A stretch of DNA of 64,000 nt from Blautia faecis (GTDB lineage: Bacteria > Bacillota > Clostridia > Lachnospirales > Lachnospiraceae), in NCBI RefSeq assembly GCF_020554845.1, contig NZ_JAJCIA010000006.1, positions 62,001 to 126,000 on the forward strand, read 5' to 3'. The notes beneath the pieces are model-generated. The model worked only from the letters and a program-made list of their open reading frames with translations. It did no database searches and was not told the origin of the DNA. Position numbers and translations under genes: made by a program. This document shows, piece by piece, positions 49,933 to 60,218 of this stretch (position 1 is the stretch's first letter; every line of letters starts with the position of its first letter).

Positions 49933-52140
49933 TTACTCGGCTCCTCTTTTAAAATGACCTTTTGTAAACTCATATTCGTGAGATACCTGGCTGCCATGAT
50001 ATGCAGCCACAAAGTCTTCCACGATCCGTTCTGTTTCTTCCCTGCTTTCTATGGTAAAAGCCAGTCTTACAGATGAAACACCAAGCTCTTTCACCCTGTC
50101 AGCTTCCTTCAAAAGACCGTATGGCAGACTGTTATAGATGATATTATAACACGACTCTGCCGCCTTTGTATTTCCCATTTTCCATGGACGACAATAACAG
50201 ACTACAGGAAATTCCTTGTCATAACGGTCTTTCAGAACAAGCCTCTCCTCCTGTCCATTGCAGCCGAAAGTATTCTTTCGTACACACTGGGCGCTGTGCA
50301 TAAGAGGCAGACGGCCGTAGACAATCATCTCGCTGCCTGCATTTTCTCTGTGGCGAAGTTCCTTCTCATTCAGCTCCAGGGGAACTGTATTTCGAAGGAT
50401 TCCCTGATCTTTCCAGAAACGGATGGCTTCATCATTCCAGGTATACAGGGAGTGATCCAGCACACACTTGTCTGCCAGTCCCATCTGTGCCAGTGCACTG
50501 TAGGACTCCAGATTCCGCACAAGAAATCCGCTCAGCCCTGCTTCCAGCCACTTTTTCACCTGCTCCATATAGCCTTCCGGTGGATTTTCTCTTGTAATGT
50601 GAGGAAGAGAAAGATACATTTCTTTTCCATTGTCAAGACCTGTCTGCAAATGTTTCTCTATTAATGCGTAAGGAAGATAAATACCCTGGATTCCGTCTTT
50701 TGGGCAGAGGACTTCAGAAGCCTCCTCGCTTTCACAGGACACGTAAACCGGAATGTATTCCTCTTTTTTGCGGGGAACATTATCACAGGCCGCAATCGCA
50801 CTGATTTTTGCCGGCGTCTCCTCCGCAATTCTCTTAACCCGCTCGTCTCCCACGTTTCGCCTGTATTTTTGTAAAAGCTTCTCCTTCAGATCCTCTAATG
50901 CCTGATGCCGCGCTTCATTTAAAATCTTCATGGGAACAAAAACGGAATTTTCCATATAAATTTCCAGTTTTTCCCATATAAATGAGGTGTTTCCCAGCTT
51001 GTCCATCTGCTGACGCACCCGCTCTTCCGTTACCGGCTGGCTCTTTGCGTATTGTACTTCTCCAACACATTCATATGCATCTTCCCCCTGACAGGAAACA
51101 TGAAGAAGAACCGGAGAACCGGGGACAAGGTGAAGTTCGCCTGTAATTTTCTCTTTCAGCTGCTTCGTTTCCAGAAAAACTTCCCCCGTTTTTTTCTCAT
51201 TTGTAAATGCCATCATCTGAGGACCATTTCCCATCTGATAGTAGCCTGTACAGGAACCGCCTCTATTAAACAGATCCAGAAGATATTTTTTATCTTTTTC
51301 TGTCACGTGATAATTCGCAGGTCCTTTTTCAAAAAGAAAATCCAGATATTTCCGATACATACCGGTAACGCCAGCAGTGTAAGCCGGCTGCTTCATTCTG
51401 CCCTCTATTTTCAGAGAGGTAACTCCCGCTTCTATAATTTCAGGTAAAATTTCAATGGTACAGATATCTTTCAGGCTTAACGGGCAGAATTCTCCTTTTC
51501 CATACTCTTTTGCCCTGAAATTCTTCACCTGGTATGGCAGACGGCAAGGCTGGGCACAACGACCTCTGTTTCCGCTTCTGCCTCCCAAAAGACTGCTCAT
51601 CAGACATTGTCCTGAATAGCTGTAGCAAAGTGCTCCATGGACAAAAGCCTCTATCTCAATTGGGCAGGCTTCATGCATACGGGAAAGTTCCTGAAGGGAA
51701 AGTTCTCTTGCAGCTACCACCCGGGTCGCCCCCTGATCTGCCAGGAATTTCATTCCTTCCGGACCAGTTACAGTCATCTGCGTGCTGGCATGAAGGTGAA
51801 GTTTCGGAAATTCTTTTTTCAAAAGGGAAAATACTCCCATATCCTGGACGATCACTGCATCCAGGCCTGCATTGTAGTATGGTTCCAGATAGGAAACCAG
51901 TTCTTCTTTTAATTCTCTATTTTTTAACAGGGTATTGACCGTAAGATACAGCTTCTTACCATGAATATGCGCCACATCAATGGCGCGAAGAAGCTCTTCT
52001 TCGTTAAAATTCTGGGCATATGCTCTGGCTCCGAACATTGCACCGCCTACGTACACAGCGTCCGCACCTGCTCCAAGTGCAGCTTCAAAGCCTTCGTAGG
52101 AACCGGCAGGAGCCAGCAATTCTATGTTATTAGGATTCAA
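49933..52140 (-). CDS. U32 family peptidase / RlhA-like tRNA or rRNA hydroxylation protein
   Basis: A 735-residue protein. The N-terminal U32 barrel carries the Cys signature CYSYSGQCLMSSLLGGRSGNRGRCAQPC near residues 165-195, followed by a DUF3656 insert and a second half. Relatives with this layout (RlhA, TrhP) hydroxylate RNA, while others were named collagenases; the long DUF3656 form is closer to RlhA. It lies six bases from ftsW and downstream of zapA in the same direction. Confidence 0.88.
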   Translation of the reverse strand: MNPNNIELLAPAGSYEGFEAALGAGADAVYVGGAMFGARAYAQNFNEEELLRAIDVAHIHGKKLYLTVNTLLKNRELKEELVSYLEPYYNAGLDAVIVQDMGVFSLLKKEFPKLHLHASTQMTVTGPEGMKFLADQGATRVVAARELSLQELSRMHEACPIEIEAFVHGALCYSYSGQCLMSSLLGGRSGNRGRCAQPCRLPYQVKNFRAKEYGKGEFCPLSLKDICTIEILPEIIEAGVTSLKIEGRMKQPAYTAGVTGMYRKYLDFLFEKGPANYHVTEKDKKYLLDLFNRGGSCTGYYQMGNGPQMMAFTNEKKTGEVFLETKQLKEKITGELHLVPGSPVLLHVSCQGEDAYECVGEVQYAKSQPVTEERVRQQMDKLGNTSFIWEKLEIYMENSVFVPMKILNEARHQALEDLKEKLLQKYRRNVGDERVKRIAEETPAKISAIAACDNVPRKKEEYIPVYVSCESEEASEVLCPKDGIQGIYLPYALIEKHLQTGLDNGKEMYLSLPHITRENPPEGYMEQVKKWLEAGLSGFLVRNLESYSALAQMGLADKCVLDHSLYTWNDEAIRFWKDQGILRNTVPLELNEKELRHRENAGSEMIVYGRLPLMHSAQCVRKNTFGCNGQEERLVLKDRYDKEFPVVCYCRPWKMGNTKAAESCYNIIYNSLPYGLLKEADRVKELGVSSVRLAFTIESREETERIVEDFVAAYHGSQVSHEYEFTKGHFKRGAE

Positions 52141-52312
52141 AGTTTGTCCTCCAATTTTTATGAGAATTTAAGGTTTCTTCAATGAAAACAGCCTCCACAA
52201 TTCACAGCTTTTTCCTTTATGTATAGCAGGCCTAAATCTGCAAATTGCGAAAACGTTTTTTACACACTTTGATAAAGGAAAAGAGGAATCACCTAAGCAA
52301 TCCCTCCTGCTA

Positions 52313-52720
52313 TTATTTCAGCATTTCATCCAGTTCTTTTTCCAGTTCTTTTACTTTACCCTCCAGGAGATTCTTCTCGTCAAGGGCTTCCTGTTCATTC
52401 TTCTGTGCCTCTTCAATCTGCATACGAAGAGAAATAAGCTCATGCTTCAGATCATACATCTCCTGATCCTTCTGCTGCAGATCAAGTTCATAAGTCTCCA
52501 CCTGCTTCTTCGCCTTGAAGTAATCGTCGGTAATGTTCAGGCTGAGAAGCATATGCTTGGTCTCCATAGGCTGTCTGCCGTATCCTGGCACAGTCTCCAG
52601 CTCTCCTATCTTCTTATTCATATATGATGCAACCTGCTGGAAATATTCCTCTGATTCATATCCTCCAAGGGTAATGATCTTACCCCCGATGATCACCTGT
52701 GCTGTATTCTTGACCGCCAT
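52313..52720 (-). CDS. zapA: Cell division protein ZapA
   Basis: A 135-residue ZapA. The N-terminal domain (VKNTAQVIIGGKIITLGG to the SYMNKKIGEL helix) is followed by a long coiled coil (about 70-133) that bridges FtsZ filaments. Firmicutes ZapA is often next to U32 genes, as here. Confidence 0.92.
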   Translation of the reverse strand: MAVKNTAQVIIGGKIITLGGYESEEYFQQVASYMNKKIGELETVPGYGRQPMETKHMLLSLNITDDYFKAKKQVETYELDLQQKDQEMYDLKHELISLRMQIEEAQKNEQEALDEKNLLEGKVKELEKELDEMLK

Positions 52721-52804
52721 TCGTTCAAGCCTCCTGTATCTTTATACTACCAGCTTCTCCTTACACTGTTACCCCCCAAATAATCCGCTGCTTTTCTTCT
52801 ATAG

Positions 52805-52885
52805 ACAGTAACCGTATCGCGGAATATTAGCAGAAAACAGCAACTTCATATTGTTACTGTTCACTCTGTGACCAGCAACACAATA
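52805..52885. repeat. Fragment of repeat family B (copy 5)
   Basis: TTGTTACTGTTCACTCTGTGACCAGCAACAC (about 52852-52882) matches the end module of copy 3, and GTAACCGTATCGCGGAATATTAG recalls the other end. The middle is deleted. Confidence 0.6.
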
Positions 52886-52998
52886 TGCCCGGAAAAACCA
52901 GTCTGTTTATTATCTTTTCGTATTACAATTTATGTAAGCACTCCTATTATAATCGAAAAATGTTGAAAAGTATAGGATTTTTTACAAAAGTTTATCTT

Positions 52999-54000
52999 TT
53001 ATATTTCCGGAACAGGAAAACCAAGGTGTTCGTAAGCAAGTGCGGAGGCCATCCGCCCTCTCGGGGTGCGGTTCAGAAAGCCATTTTTCAGAAGGTACGG
53101 CTCATACACATCTTCTAAAGTACCGGAATCTTCACCGATGGCTGCTGCCAAAGTGTCAAGTCCAACAGGGCCGCCTTTGAAATTTACAATAAGAGTAGTC
53201 AGGATCTGGCGGTCCAGTTTGTCCAGACCATATTGATCTACCTCCAGAAGGTTCAAAGCAAAGCATGCAACATCGTAAGTGATCCTTCCATCATATTTCA
53301 CCTGGGCAAAATCACGGACACGCTTTAACAGACGGTTTGCAAGACGGGGCGTTCCCCGGGAGCGCATGGCGATCTCTCCGGCACCTTTCACGTCAATTTC
53401 TACTCCAAGTACCTGGGCAGAGCGCATGATGATTGTGGTTAGTTCCTTCTTACTGTAAAATTCCAGATGATGAATCACACCAAAACGGTCACGGAGCGGC
53501 GCAGAAAGAAGCCCGGCTCTGGTGGTAGCACCTACAAGGGTAAATTTCGGCAAATCCAGTCGGATCGACCTGGCGGAAGCGCCCTTCCCGATCATAATAT
53601 CGATGGCGAAATCCTCCATGGCAGGATAAAGCACCTCTTCCACCTGTCTGTTCAGGCGATGGATCTCGTCCACAAAAAGAATATCCCCTTCCTGAAGATT
53701 ATTCAGAATCGCCGCCATTTCTCCAGGCTTCTCAATTGCAGGGCCGGAAGTCACTTTCATATGCACACCCATTTCATTGGCAATAATACCGGAAAGGGTA
53801 GTTTTTCCAAGTCCCGGAGGGCCATAGAAAAGGACATGGTCCAGGGAATCGTGACGCTGTTTGGCAGCTTCAATATATACTTTTAAGGTATTTTTGGTTT
53901 TTTCCTGGCCAATATACTCGTCCAGGGTCTGTGGGCGAAGATTCCCTTCCAGAGAAAAATCCTCTTCCATAACATCAGTGGTTATGATACGATTGTCCAT
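52999..54000 (-). CDS. ruvB: Holliday junction branch migration helicase RuvB
   Basis: A 333-residue AAA+ helicase. Walker [10 protein letters not shown] is near 60, Walker B VDEIHR near 108, sensor [18 protein letters not shown] near 158, and a C-terminal winged helix has TPRGR near 310. It drives branch migration with RuvA, which precedes it by 88 bases. No ruvC is present, as is normal in Firmicutes. Confidence 0.97.
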   Translation of the reverse strand: MDNRIITTDVMEEDFSLEGNLRPQTLDEYIGQEKTKNTLKVYIEAAKQRHDSLDHVLFYGPPGLGKTTLSGIIANEMGVHMKVTSGPAIEKPGEMAAILNNLQEGDILFVDEIHRLNRQVEEVLYPAMEDFAIDIMIGKGASARSIRLDLPKFTLVGATTRAGLLSAPLRDRFGVIHHLEFYSKKELTTIIMRSAQVLGVEIDVKGAGEIAMRSRGTPRLANRLLKRVRDFAQVKYDGRITYDVACFALNLLEVDQYGLDKLDRQILTTLIVNFKGGPVGLDTLAAAIGEDSGTLEDVYEPYLLKNGFLNRTPRGRMASALAYEHLGFPVPEI

Positions 54001-54088
54001 TTTTTACCTCTTGAAATTAGTGTTTGCATTTATATACCGGGATGCATCTCATTCACGATAGCACCCTTTGCGAAAAAATTTATGGAAT

Positions 54089-54703
54089 CTAAAAATTCTT
54101 CAATGCAGCTTTCAGGATTCCTTCTACATCCGTCGGCTCCACATCTGTCACCTTGCGCACTGCGCGGAGGGCATCTGTACTGCTGTAGCCAAGTGCCACC
54201 AGTGCTTCTACTGCTTCCTGTCTGGCATCTGTCATTCCTGCTCCAGCTGCAGCTGTAGTAGCCTGAGCCTGTTCATTGGCAAGCTTCTGCTCAAAGGCTT
54301 CTTCCAGACTGAGCTTATCCTTCAGCTCCAGGATCAGCTTCTGGGCTGTTTTTTTACCGATTCCAGGGGCTTTTGACAAAGTTTTCACATCATCGGAAAG
54401 AACAGCAAAGCGAAGCTCATCTGCAGTGATTCCTGCCAGAACTCCCAGAGCAGCTTTCGGTCCAACTCCGTTTACACCAAGAAGAAGTTTAAACACCTGT
54501 AAATCATCTTTATTGAAAAATCCATAGAGAACCATTGCATCTTCTCTTACCTGAAAATAAGTATGAAGCTTCACTTCCTGTCCAATGTGCAGCTGTGCCA
54601 GAGCGTTTCCGGTCATATTTATTTCAAATCCGATGCAATTTGATTCTATGATTGCAGAATTCTCGGTAAGGTCTGCTACTGTTCCTCGGATGAATGAGAT
54701 CAT
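54089..54703 (-). CDS. ruvA: Holliday junction DNA-binding protein RuvA
   Basis: A 204-residue RuvA. It has an N-terminal OB-fold, paired helix-hairpin-helix motifs (GVNGVGPKAALGVLAGI and APGIGKKTAQKLILELKDK) and a C-terminal RuvB-binding domain (EAVEALVALGYSSTDA). Forms the junction-clamping tetramer and is cotranscribed with ruvB. Confidence 0.96.
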   Translation of the reverse strand: MISFIRGTVADLTENSAIIESNCIGFEINMTGNALAQLHIGQEVKLHTYFQVREDAMVLYGFFNKDDLQVFKLLLGVNGVGPKAALGVLAGITADELRFAVLSDDVKTLSKAPGIGKKTAQKLILELKDKLSLEEAFEQKLANEQAQATTAAAGAGMTDARQEAVEALVALGYSSTDALRAVRKVTDVEPTDVEGILKAALKNF

Positions 54704-54854
54704 GGGGAGGACCTCCTGTTTTATCTATTGTAAAGAGTTATATTCGAAATTCTTTGTCATCATACCATATTCCACCGAAAAAAGCAAACATTCATTCGAT
54801 TTTTTCAAAAAGGACGCGCCGGCAAGCGATATATTTTCTTTTCATAATAATAAA

Positions 54855-54917
54855 ATACTCCTTTCAGTTGCAGGAAGGAAACTTGCGGGCCCTTATTTCC
54901 TTGTCCGAAAGGAGTAT
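54855..54917 (-). terminator. Terminator of the phosphatase-YibE/F operon
   Basis: ATACTCCTTTC pairs with GAAAGGAGTAT, with a further inner stem CAGGAAGGAAA/TTTCCTTGTC. TTTTATTATT follows on the minus strand. Confidence 0.78.
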
Positions 54918-54957
54918 AGCACTTTAATTTTCAGAAAATAATAGTAAAAGTGTAGTA

Positions 54958-56079
54958 TTATTTTTTCTTTGTAAGAAGCCAGGCACTTGTCAGGGCTGTA
55001 AAAGGGGCAACTGTCACAAGCCCGAAGCTTCCAACTACAGTATCCAGTAATTCAGCCGCAACATATTTGTAATTCATAATATTATCAATTGGTGTTCCCT
55101 GTGCCATAAACGTCATCAAAAGAGCAATATAACCGCCAGAATAAGCAAGAAGCAATGTGGTAGTCATAGTTCCCATTGCTGCTCTGCCAACATTCATTCC
55201 TGATCTGGCTGCTTCTTTCCATCCAATATTCGGCTTTTTACAAATTACTTCATTTACTGCCGAAGTAATATCAACGGACAGATCCATCATAGCACCTGAT
55301 GCTCCGATAAAAATACCGCTCATATAAATCTGAGAAAGATTCAGATTCTGATAACCAGCGTACAAAAGACTTTCCGAATATGCCATAACTGCTCCGTGAA
55401 TTTTAAAAGCGTCTGTAAAAATACACCCCATAACACAAGTCACAAACACCCCCAGCAAAGCACCTGAAGATGCAGCCAGTGTTTTTCTGTCAAATCCGTA
55501 CACCAAAAATATAATAAGAAGAGTAAGAAAGGCAGTCAACGCAATTCCCCACCATATTGGATTCGCACCTTTTAAATAAGCTGGTGTCAAAATTTTCCAG
55601 ATTGCCAAAATTGTAATGAGAAACGAATATACTGCTCTTAAACCTGTTTTTCCTGCAAACCCGATTAAAAGCAAAACAAATAATCCAGCCAGAATAGCTT
55701 CTTTATCCAGACGATAATGGTCACTCATCATAATTGAAAGAATCTTATCTTTGCTATAACTGATTACTACATGGGCAACATCTCCTTGCTGAAATATTTT
55801 GTCCGCTTCCAAAGAGCCACTCAGCATATTTACTGCATCTGCAGTCTCATTTTTAAACTTTCCATCAAGTATTTTCACCTTACAATACTGCTCGCCTGAC
55901 TGAATCAAGCCATTATTAATCACAGAGCTTTCATCTGTGGAAATCACCTTTGCTCTTACTCTGTCTGTTCCCTTATAAATAGCAGCATCCTCATAACCCG
56001 TTGGAAGAACTATGAGGATGAGGATTAACAATATTGCTATTATAGAAACAGAACTTTTTTTAAGTCTGTCTCTTACCAT
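54958..56079 (-). CDS. YibE/F family membrane protein
   Basis: A 373-residue protein. It has one N-terminal helix, an external domain (about 30-125, AAIYKGTDRVRAKVIST) and seven or eight further membrane helices with the family core GASGAMMDLSVDITSAVNEV near 262. The biochemical role is unknown. The start codon follows the alkaline phosphatase stop directly, so the two are cotranscribed; a link to phosphate handling is only an inference from that. Confidence 0.87.
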   Translation of the reverse strand: MVRDRLKKSSVSIIAILLILILIVLPTGYEDAAIYKGTDRVRAKVISTDESSVINNGLIQSGEQYCKVKILDGKFKNETADAVNMLSGSLEADKIFQQGDVAHVVISYSKDKILSIMMSDHYRLDKEAILAGLFVLLLIGFAGKTGLRAVYSFLITILAIWKILTPAYLKGANPIWWGIALTAFLTLLIIFLVYGFDRKTLAASSGALLGVFVTCVMGCIFTDAFKIHGAVMAYSESLLYAGYQNLNLSQIYMSGIFIGASGAMMDLSVDITSAVNEVICKKPNIGWKEAARSGMNVGRAAMGTMTTTLLLAYSGGYIALLMTFMAQGTPIDNIMNYKYVAAELLDTVVGSFGLVTVAPFTALTSAWLLTKKK

Positions 56080-57612
56080 TTATTTTACTCCTGTAATTGC
56101 AGCCACTTTATTGAAAATATCGGTATTGTCATAATAGCCTTCAAACTGCTCCTGTCCGACTCCCATGGCAAATACTTCCACCGGAAGTCCTGTATGTGCA
56201 TAAGATGCAAAATTAATGCCAGACTTGTTGTTCAGAATATGAGTAATTGTTACAGTAAGTGGTTCATAGCTTCCATACATCAGATATTCTTCCTGACCAA
56301 ACTCTTCCTCTTCTCCTGTTCTGCTCATTGTTTCCTCATAAGCATTCTGAAGCTTCTGATACTCATAATCTGTCATTACAAGACTTCCCTTATCTTCTTC
56401 GCCTTCTGGGTGCACATCCTTGCTGTCAGCCTGATTTGAGGACTCTGTTGTACCAGTAGGTGCCTGCAAACCAAAGAGTTCTGTGATATCAGCCATTACT
56501 GTATCAAAATCAGTTTTGTTTTCTTTATATGCCGCTACATAATCAGAATCAAATTTTGCGTAAGAGATTTTCTGATTACTGATATTTGCAAGAAATGTAT
56601 CATAGTCGGTGCCTGCAAATCCTATGGTAAGACCACCTGTCTCGTGATCACCTGTTACCAAAATCAAAGTTTCGTCTGGATGCTCGTTATAAAAATCAAC
56701 AGCTTTTCCCACTGCCTCATCCATTGCAACAGTATCTGTAATAGTTGCAGCTGCATCATTTGCATGACAGGCCCAGTCAATTTTTCCTCCCTCAACCATC
56801 ATGAAAAATCCAGTATCATTATCCAGAACTTCAATACCTTTTTTCACATAGTCAGAAAGACCCCATTCGCCATCTTCCAGATCCATATCATAGCTCATCG
56901 CATCGTCATCAGCAAGTGTCTCATCAATTACAATTGCTTTTCCATCTTCTGCAGTAAGATTTTCTGCCTCTGCTTTTGTCTTAATCACTTTATATCCAGC
57001 TTCCTGAGCAAGCTCATATAAATCTGTCTGGTCTCCCTCTGAACCAGTTGTTTTCTTAAGACCACCACCTGCAAAATAATCAAAATTACTTGCAATCAGT
57101 TCCTGACCAATTTCATAATAGTTATTTCGGGAAGCCTGATGAGCATAAAATGCAGCCGGTGTTGCATGATTTAAGTTTACGGAAGAAAGAATTCCAACCT
57201 TATAGCCAAGCTGTTTTTTTAATTTTTCAGCAATTGTCTCATAAGAAGTTTCCATCTTCTCATCCATATTGATTGTTCCACTGTAAGTCTTATGGCCTGT
57301 GGAAATGGAAGTAGCTGTAGAAGCGGAATCCGGACAGAATGAAGTGCTGTCATAGGTCTGCGCAGAGCCTGCTACCGGAAATTTCATCATATTCAGTTTG
57401 CTTTCACTTGTAAGAATATCATCTCCATCATCTTCAATTGCATTCAGATAATAGTTTGTTGTCTGAACCTGAGGATAACTCATTCCATCACCAATAAACA
57501 AGAAAATATATTTCGGAACTTTTGGTTCATCTGCTGCTGCACCCTGTGCCGGAACCGCACAAGCGGTCATTGCTGCTGCTAATAATAATGCGCTGATCTT
57601 TTTTGCTTTCAT
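56080..57612 (-). CDS. Secreted alkaline phosphatase (PhoA superfamily)
   Basis: A 510-residue extracellular phosphomonoesterase. Metal and active-site motifs are FIGDGMSYPQ near 40, the catalytic Ser in PDSASTATSISTGHKT near 92, EGGKIDWACHANDA near 275 and VTGDHETGGLT near 323. The ATG at 57612 has AAGGAG ten bases upstream; the longer frame lacks a site. The signal peptide (LLLAAAMTACAVPAQGAAA) could be cut at AQGA or be a lipoprotein at the Cys; both fit. The lid region (410-450) is Gln/Glu/Asp-rich. Confidence 0.92.
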   Translation of the reverse strand: MKAKKISALLLAAAMTACAVPAQGAAADEPKVPKYIFLFIGDGMSYPQVQTTNYYLNAIEDDGDDILTSESKLNMMKFPVAGSAQTYDSTSFCPDSASTATSISTGHKTYSGTINMDEKMETSYETIAEKLKKQLGYKVGILSSVNLNHATPAAFYAHQASRNNYYEIGQELIASNFDYFAGGGLKKTTGSEGDQTDLYELAQEAGYKVIKTKAEAENLTAEDGKAIVIDETLADDDAMSYDMDLEDGEWGLSDYVKKGIEVLDNDTGFFMMVEGGKIDWACHANDAAATITDTVAMDEAVGKAVDFYNEHPDETLILVTGDHETGGLTIGFAGTDYDTFLANISNQKISYAKFDSDYVAAYKENKTDFDTVMADITELFGLQAPTGTTESSNQADSKDVHPEGEEDKGSLVMTDYEYQKLQNAYEETMSRTGEEEEFGQEEYLMYGSYEPLTVTITHILNNKSGINFASYAHTGLPVEVFAMGVGQEQFEGYYDNTDIFNKVAAITGVK

Positions 57613-57722
57613 GTACATTTTCTCCTTCTTTTTCATAAAGCGATTAATTCGAACACGTATGATTTTATACATTATTTGTAAAATCCGCTGTTTTCCCCCT
57701 GTTAAATTCCGGCAAAAAATAA

Positions 57723-57757
57723 GCTGTCGGTGTAAAAAATCCTTTCACACTGACAGC
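57723..57757 (-). terminator. Terminator of the CmpB-type gene
   Basis: GCTGTCGGTGTAAAA pairs with TTTCACACTGACAGC around a short loop; TTATTTTTT follows on the minus strand. Confidence 0.82.
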
Positions 57758-57811
57758 ATTATTATAACTTCTAGAATTTATATCAAGCAATTATTCGGTT
57801 AAAACAAGTCC

Positions 57812-59098
57812 TTAACCAACCTTCTTTGCCTTGGGATATACCTGCGCCATCCGCTCATCGTCAAAATGTTTGTCCACCCAGCTTTCAAAGCTGTTTTCCG
57901 CTTCTATGCCATTGCTTCTGGCATTATAACGCGCCAGTGCAGCGCTGGATACAATTCCGTCAGCAAGCATAAATATAATAAGGAGCCAGGTAATGATTTT
58001 TCCAATTTTCACCGGAATCTTCTCGATCAGCCTGGAAACAGGCGGATAGAATATTTTAAACCATGCCACTGCAGCAAATCCCCAGAAAAAACAGTACAGA
58101 AGATTGATTCTTCCACCAAGGTTAAACGGGATATCGCTGTAATCCCAGAATACGGTTCCAAACACGATTTCTGTGAAAACACTGCAGATATATTCATAGG
58201 CACCACCAAGAAATGTACCCATCCAGAAAAGGAACTGCTGGGAGCGGTTTCTGTATTTATAGAGAAGGGCTGTAACCGCTGCAATGGCAAGTCCCCACAC
58301 AATACTGAAATCTCCCCATACCACACTGCTGCGGCTCATCCAATATCCGGCTGTGATCCTGCAGAAAATAGTCTCTGTAATATCTCCAAGAAATGCGCCG
58401 ATAAAAAACAGCAGTACGATTTTATAAAAGCTGCAGCCGTAGGCAAAAATCTCCGGATGTGCCTCTTCGCTCTCCGTGTGCTGCTTCTGAGGATAGGCTT
58501 TGGTAATTCGACGATTTACAACATCATCAATTTTTGCCCCAAGCTTCTTTGTTACAGAGTCAATATCCCGGTCAGCAGCAATCCATCTTTCAGGATTCTT
58601 GCTGTGCCCAAAAAGGATAGTCAGTGTGGCAATAGCATCCACTGCCAGAACCCCCAGCAAAACCAGTATGATAATTCTGCTTATAAGACCTGGGAGCATG
58701 CCATACAAGGACATGCAAAGCCCATTTCCGATTTTGATCACAAATACACCAAGAATACCCCAGACACAGGAGGTCGGCACACTGACATAGCCGTCCAGAT
58801 TCCACTTGATCTTGCGGTAATCCCACCATCTTTCGTGATACCACATCTCAATTAAATGACCAGCGATCCATTCAAGCAGGGAAGCTACAATGGCACAGCC
58901 AAGAAACAGCCAGATGCCCGTCAGTTCTCTTGTAAATGCAGTAATGAAGAATCCGCCGAATCCATAGATCAGACAGAATGGTCCATTAATAATACCTCTG
59001 TTTGCGAATTTCTTCTGTTTCAGGGAAGCAAGGACTGTCTCAAGCACCCATCCTGCAAAGGAATAGATGAGAAACAGCCATAGTAATTTCCAGATCAT
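57812..59098 (-). CDS. Duplicated CmpB-type (PF06541) membrane protein
   Basis: A 428-residue polytopic protein made of two CmpB-type units (about residues 3-170 and 220-390). They share motifs such as FAGWVLETVLASLKQKKFANRG and FLGDITETIFCRITAGYWMSR, and a W.Y....NL.G segment in each. Databases call these putative ABC transporter permeases, but no ATPase is adjacent and the function is unknown. I chose the ATG at 59098, with GAGGAG eight bases upstream; the one at 59104 is too near. Confidence 0.83.
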   Translation of the reverse strand: MIWKLLWLFLIYSFAGWVLETVLASLKQKKFANRGIINGPFCLIYGFGGFFITAFTRELTGIWLFLGCAIVASLLEWIAGHLIEMWYHERWWDYRKIKWNLDGYVSVPTSCVWGILGVFVIKIGNGLCMSLYGMLPGLISRIIILVLLGVLAVDAIATLTILFGHSKNPERWIAADRDIDSVTKKLGAKIDDVVNRRITKAYPQKQHTESEEAHPEIFAYGCSFYKIVLLFFIGAFLGDITETIFCRITAGYWMSRSSVVWGDFSIVWGLAIAAVTALLYKYRNRSQQFLFWMGTFLGGAYEYICSVFTEIVFGTVFWDYSDIPFNLGGRINLLYCFFWGFAAVAWFKIFYPPVSRLIEKIPVKIGKIITWLLIIFMLADGIVSSAALARYNARSNGIEAENSFESWVDKHFDDERMAQVYPKAKKVG

Positions 59099-59173
59099 AT
59101 GCATGTCTCCTCTTTTGTTTATTGAAATATAAAAACGTTCCGGGAAAACCCGATTAGAATATCATAGCACAAT

Positions 59174-59313
59174 AGAGCGTGTTTGAAAAAGGTTTTCTGC
59201 AAGATGTATGTCACAATAAAGGCGCCGTAACGGGCTACGACAACTGAATTCGGGCAAAATATACCGCGGGGTGGGGCGTGCAGATTGTGGGAATAATTTT
59301 TCAAACACGCTCT
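59174..59313 (+). repeat. Complete MITE-like element family C, 140 bp
   Basis: Perfect 17-bp inverted ends, AGAGCGTGTTTGAAAAA and TTTTTCAAACACGCTCT. The core has GGCGCCGTAACGGGCTACGAC, GAATTCGGGCAAAATATACC and GGGGCGTGCAGATTG. No clear target-site duplication is visible. It lies between the CmpB-type gene and the rnf terminator. Confidence 0.9.
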
Positions 59314-59325
59314 GACCCCAAGAAT

Positions 59326-59398
59326 AAAGCCTGTATTCCAGCTGCTGGTTCTCATATAATTTACATTCTATGCCAACAGTCTGAAAATACAGGCTTTT
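59326..59398 (-). terminator. Terminator of the rnf operon
   Basis: AAAGCCTGTATTCCAG pairs with CTGAAAATACAGGCTTT over a 38-base loop; weak T run on the minus strand (TTTATTCTT). It lies 11 bases past the rnfB stop. Confidence 0.7.
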
Positions 59399-59408
59399 CA
59401 TTTTTATT

Positions 59409-60206
59409 TTATGCCTCCCGGATAACCCCTCTCGGACAGGCCTCCTTACATGCTCCGCATCCTGTACACTTCTCATAATCAATATGTGCACAGAAATCTT
59501 CCACGGTAATTGCACCGTTTGGACATGTTTTTTCGCACTTCTTACAGCCGATACATCCAATCTCACAGGCATCCATCACCTGTTTGCCCTTATCATGGGA
59601 GCTGCAGTCCACAGCCACTTTCTGGTCGTACGGAATCAGCTCGATCAGATGTCTCGGACATTTGGCAACACATTTTCCACAGGCTTTACAAGCTTCTTTA
59701 TCTACTACTGCAATGCCATCTACAATATGAATGGCATCAAATGGACAGACCTTCACGCAGCTTCCAAAGCCACAACAGCCATATGTACAGGACTTTGCAC
59801 CGCCATTTGGCACGAAAGGAAGCATCTCGCAGTCTTCCACGCCAGTGTAAACATACTCTTCTTTCGCTTTTTCACAGGTTCCGGAGCATTTTACATGAGC
59901 TACCTGACGGGCAGTCTCAACTGCCGCCTGTCCCATAATACCGGCAATTATTTTCCCAACAGGCTCTCCGCCTACCGGGCAACGGTTTACAGGCGCTTCA
60001 CCTTTGGCAATTGCTGCTGCCAGACCATCACAGCCCGGATATCCACAGCCGCCACAGTTATTTCCAGGAAGAGCTTCTCTTATGGCAACTTCCTTCTCAT
60101 CAATTTCAACAGCAAATTTTTTTCCGGCTGCTCCAAGAAAAACACCGATGAAGAGGCCTACTGCTGCAACCAGAATTGTTGCTGCTATAATCGCACTAAT
60201 ATTCAT
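59409..60206 (-). CDS. rnfB: Rnf complex iron-sulfur subunit RnfB
   Basis: A 265-residue ferredoxin-type subunit. After an N-terminal membrane anchor (about 5-27) comes the RnfB-specific cluster motif CGGCGYPGCDGLAAAIAKGEAPVNRC near 50. Several 2[4Fe-4S] motifs follow (CGFGSCVKVCP, CKACGKCVAKCP, CIGCKKCEKTCP, CTGCGACKEACP). It takes electrons from reduced ferredoxin. Last gene of rnfCDGEAB. Confidence 0.95.
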   Translation of the reverse strand: MNISAIIAATILVAAVGLFIGVFLGAAGKKFAVEIDEKEVAIREALPGNNCGGCGYPGCDGLAAAIAKGEAPVNRCPVGGEPVGKIIAGIMGQAAVETARQVAHVKCSGTCEKAKEEYVYTGVEDCEMLPFVPNGGAKSCTYGCCGFGSCVKVCPFDAIHIVDGIAVVDKEACKACGKCVAKCPRHLIELIPYDQKVAVDCSSHDKGKQVMDACEIGCIGCKKCEKTCPNGAITVEDFCAHIDYEKCTGCGACKEACPRGVIREA

Positions 60207-60218
60207 CCCGACGCCTCC

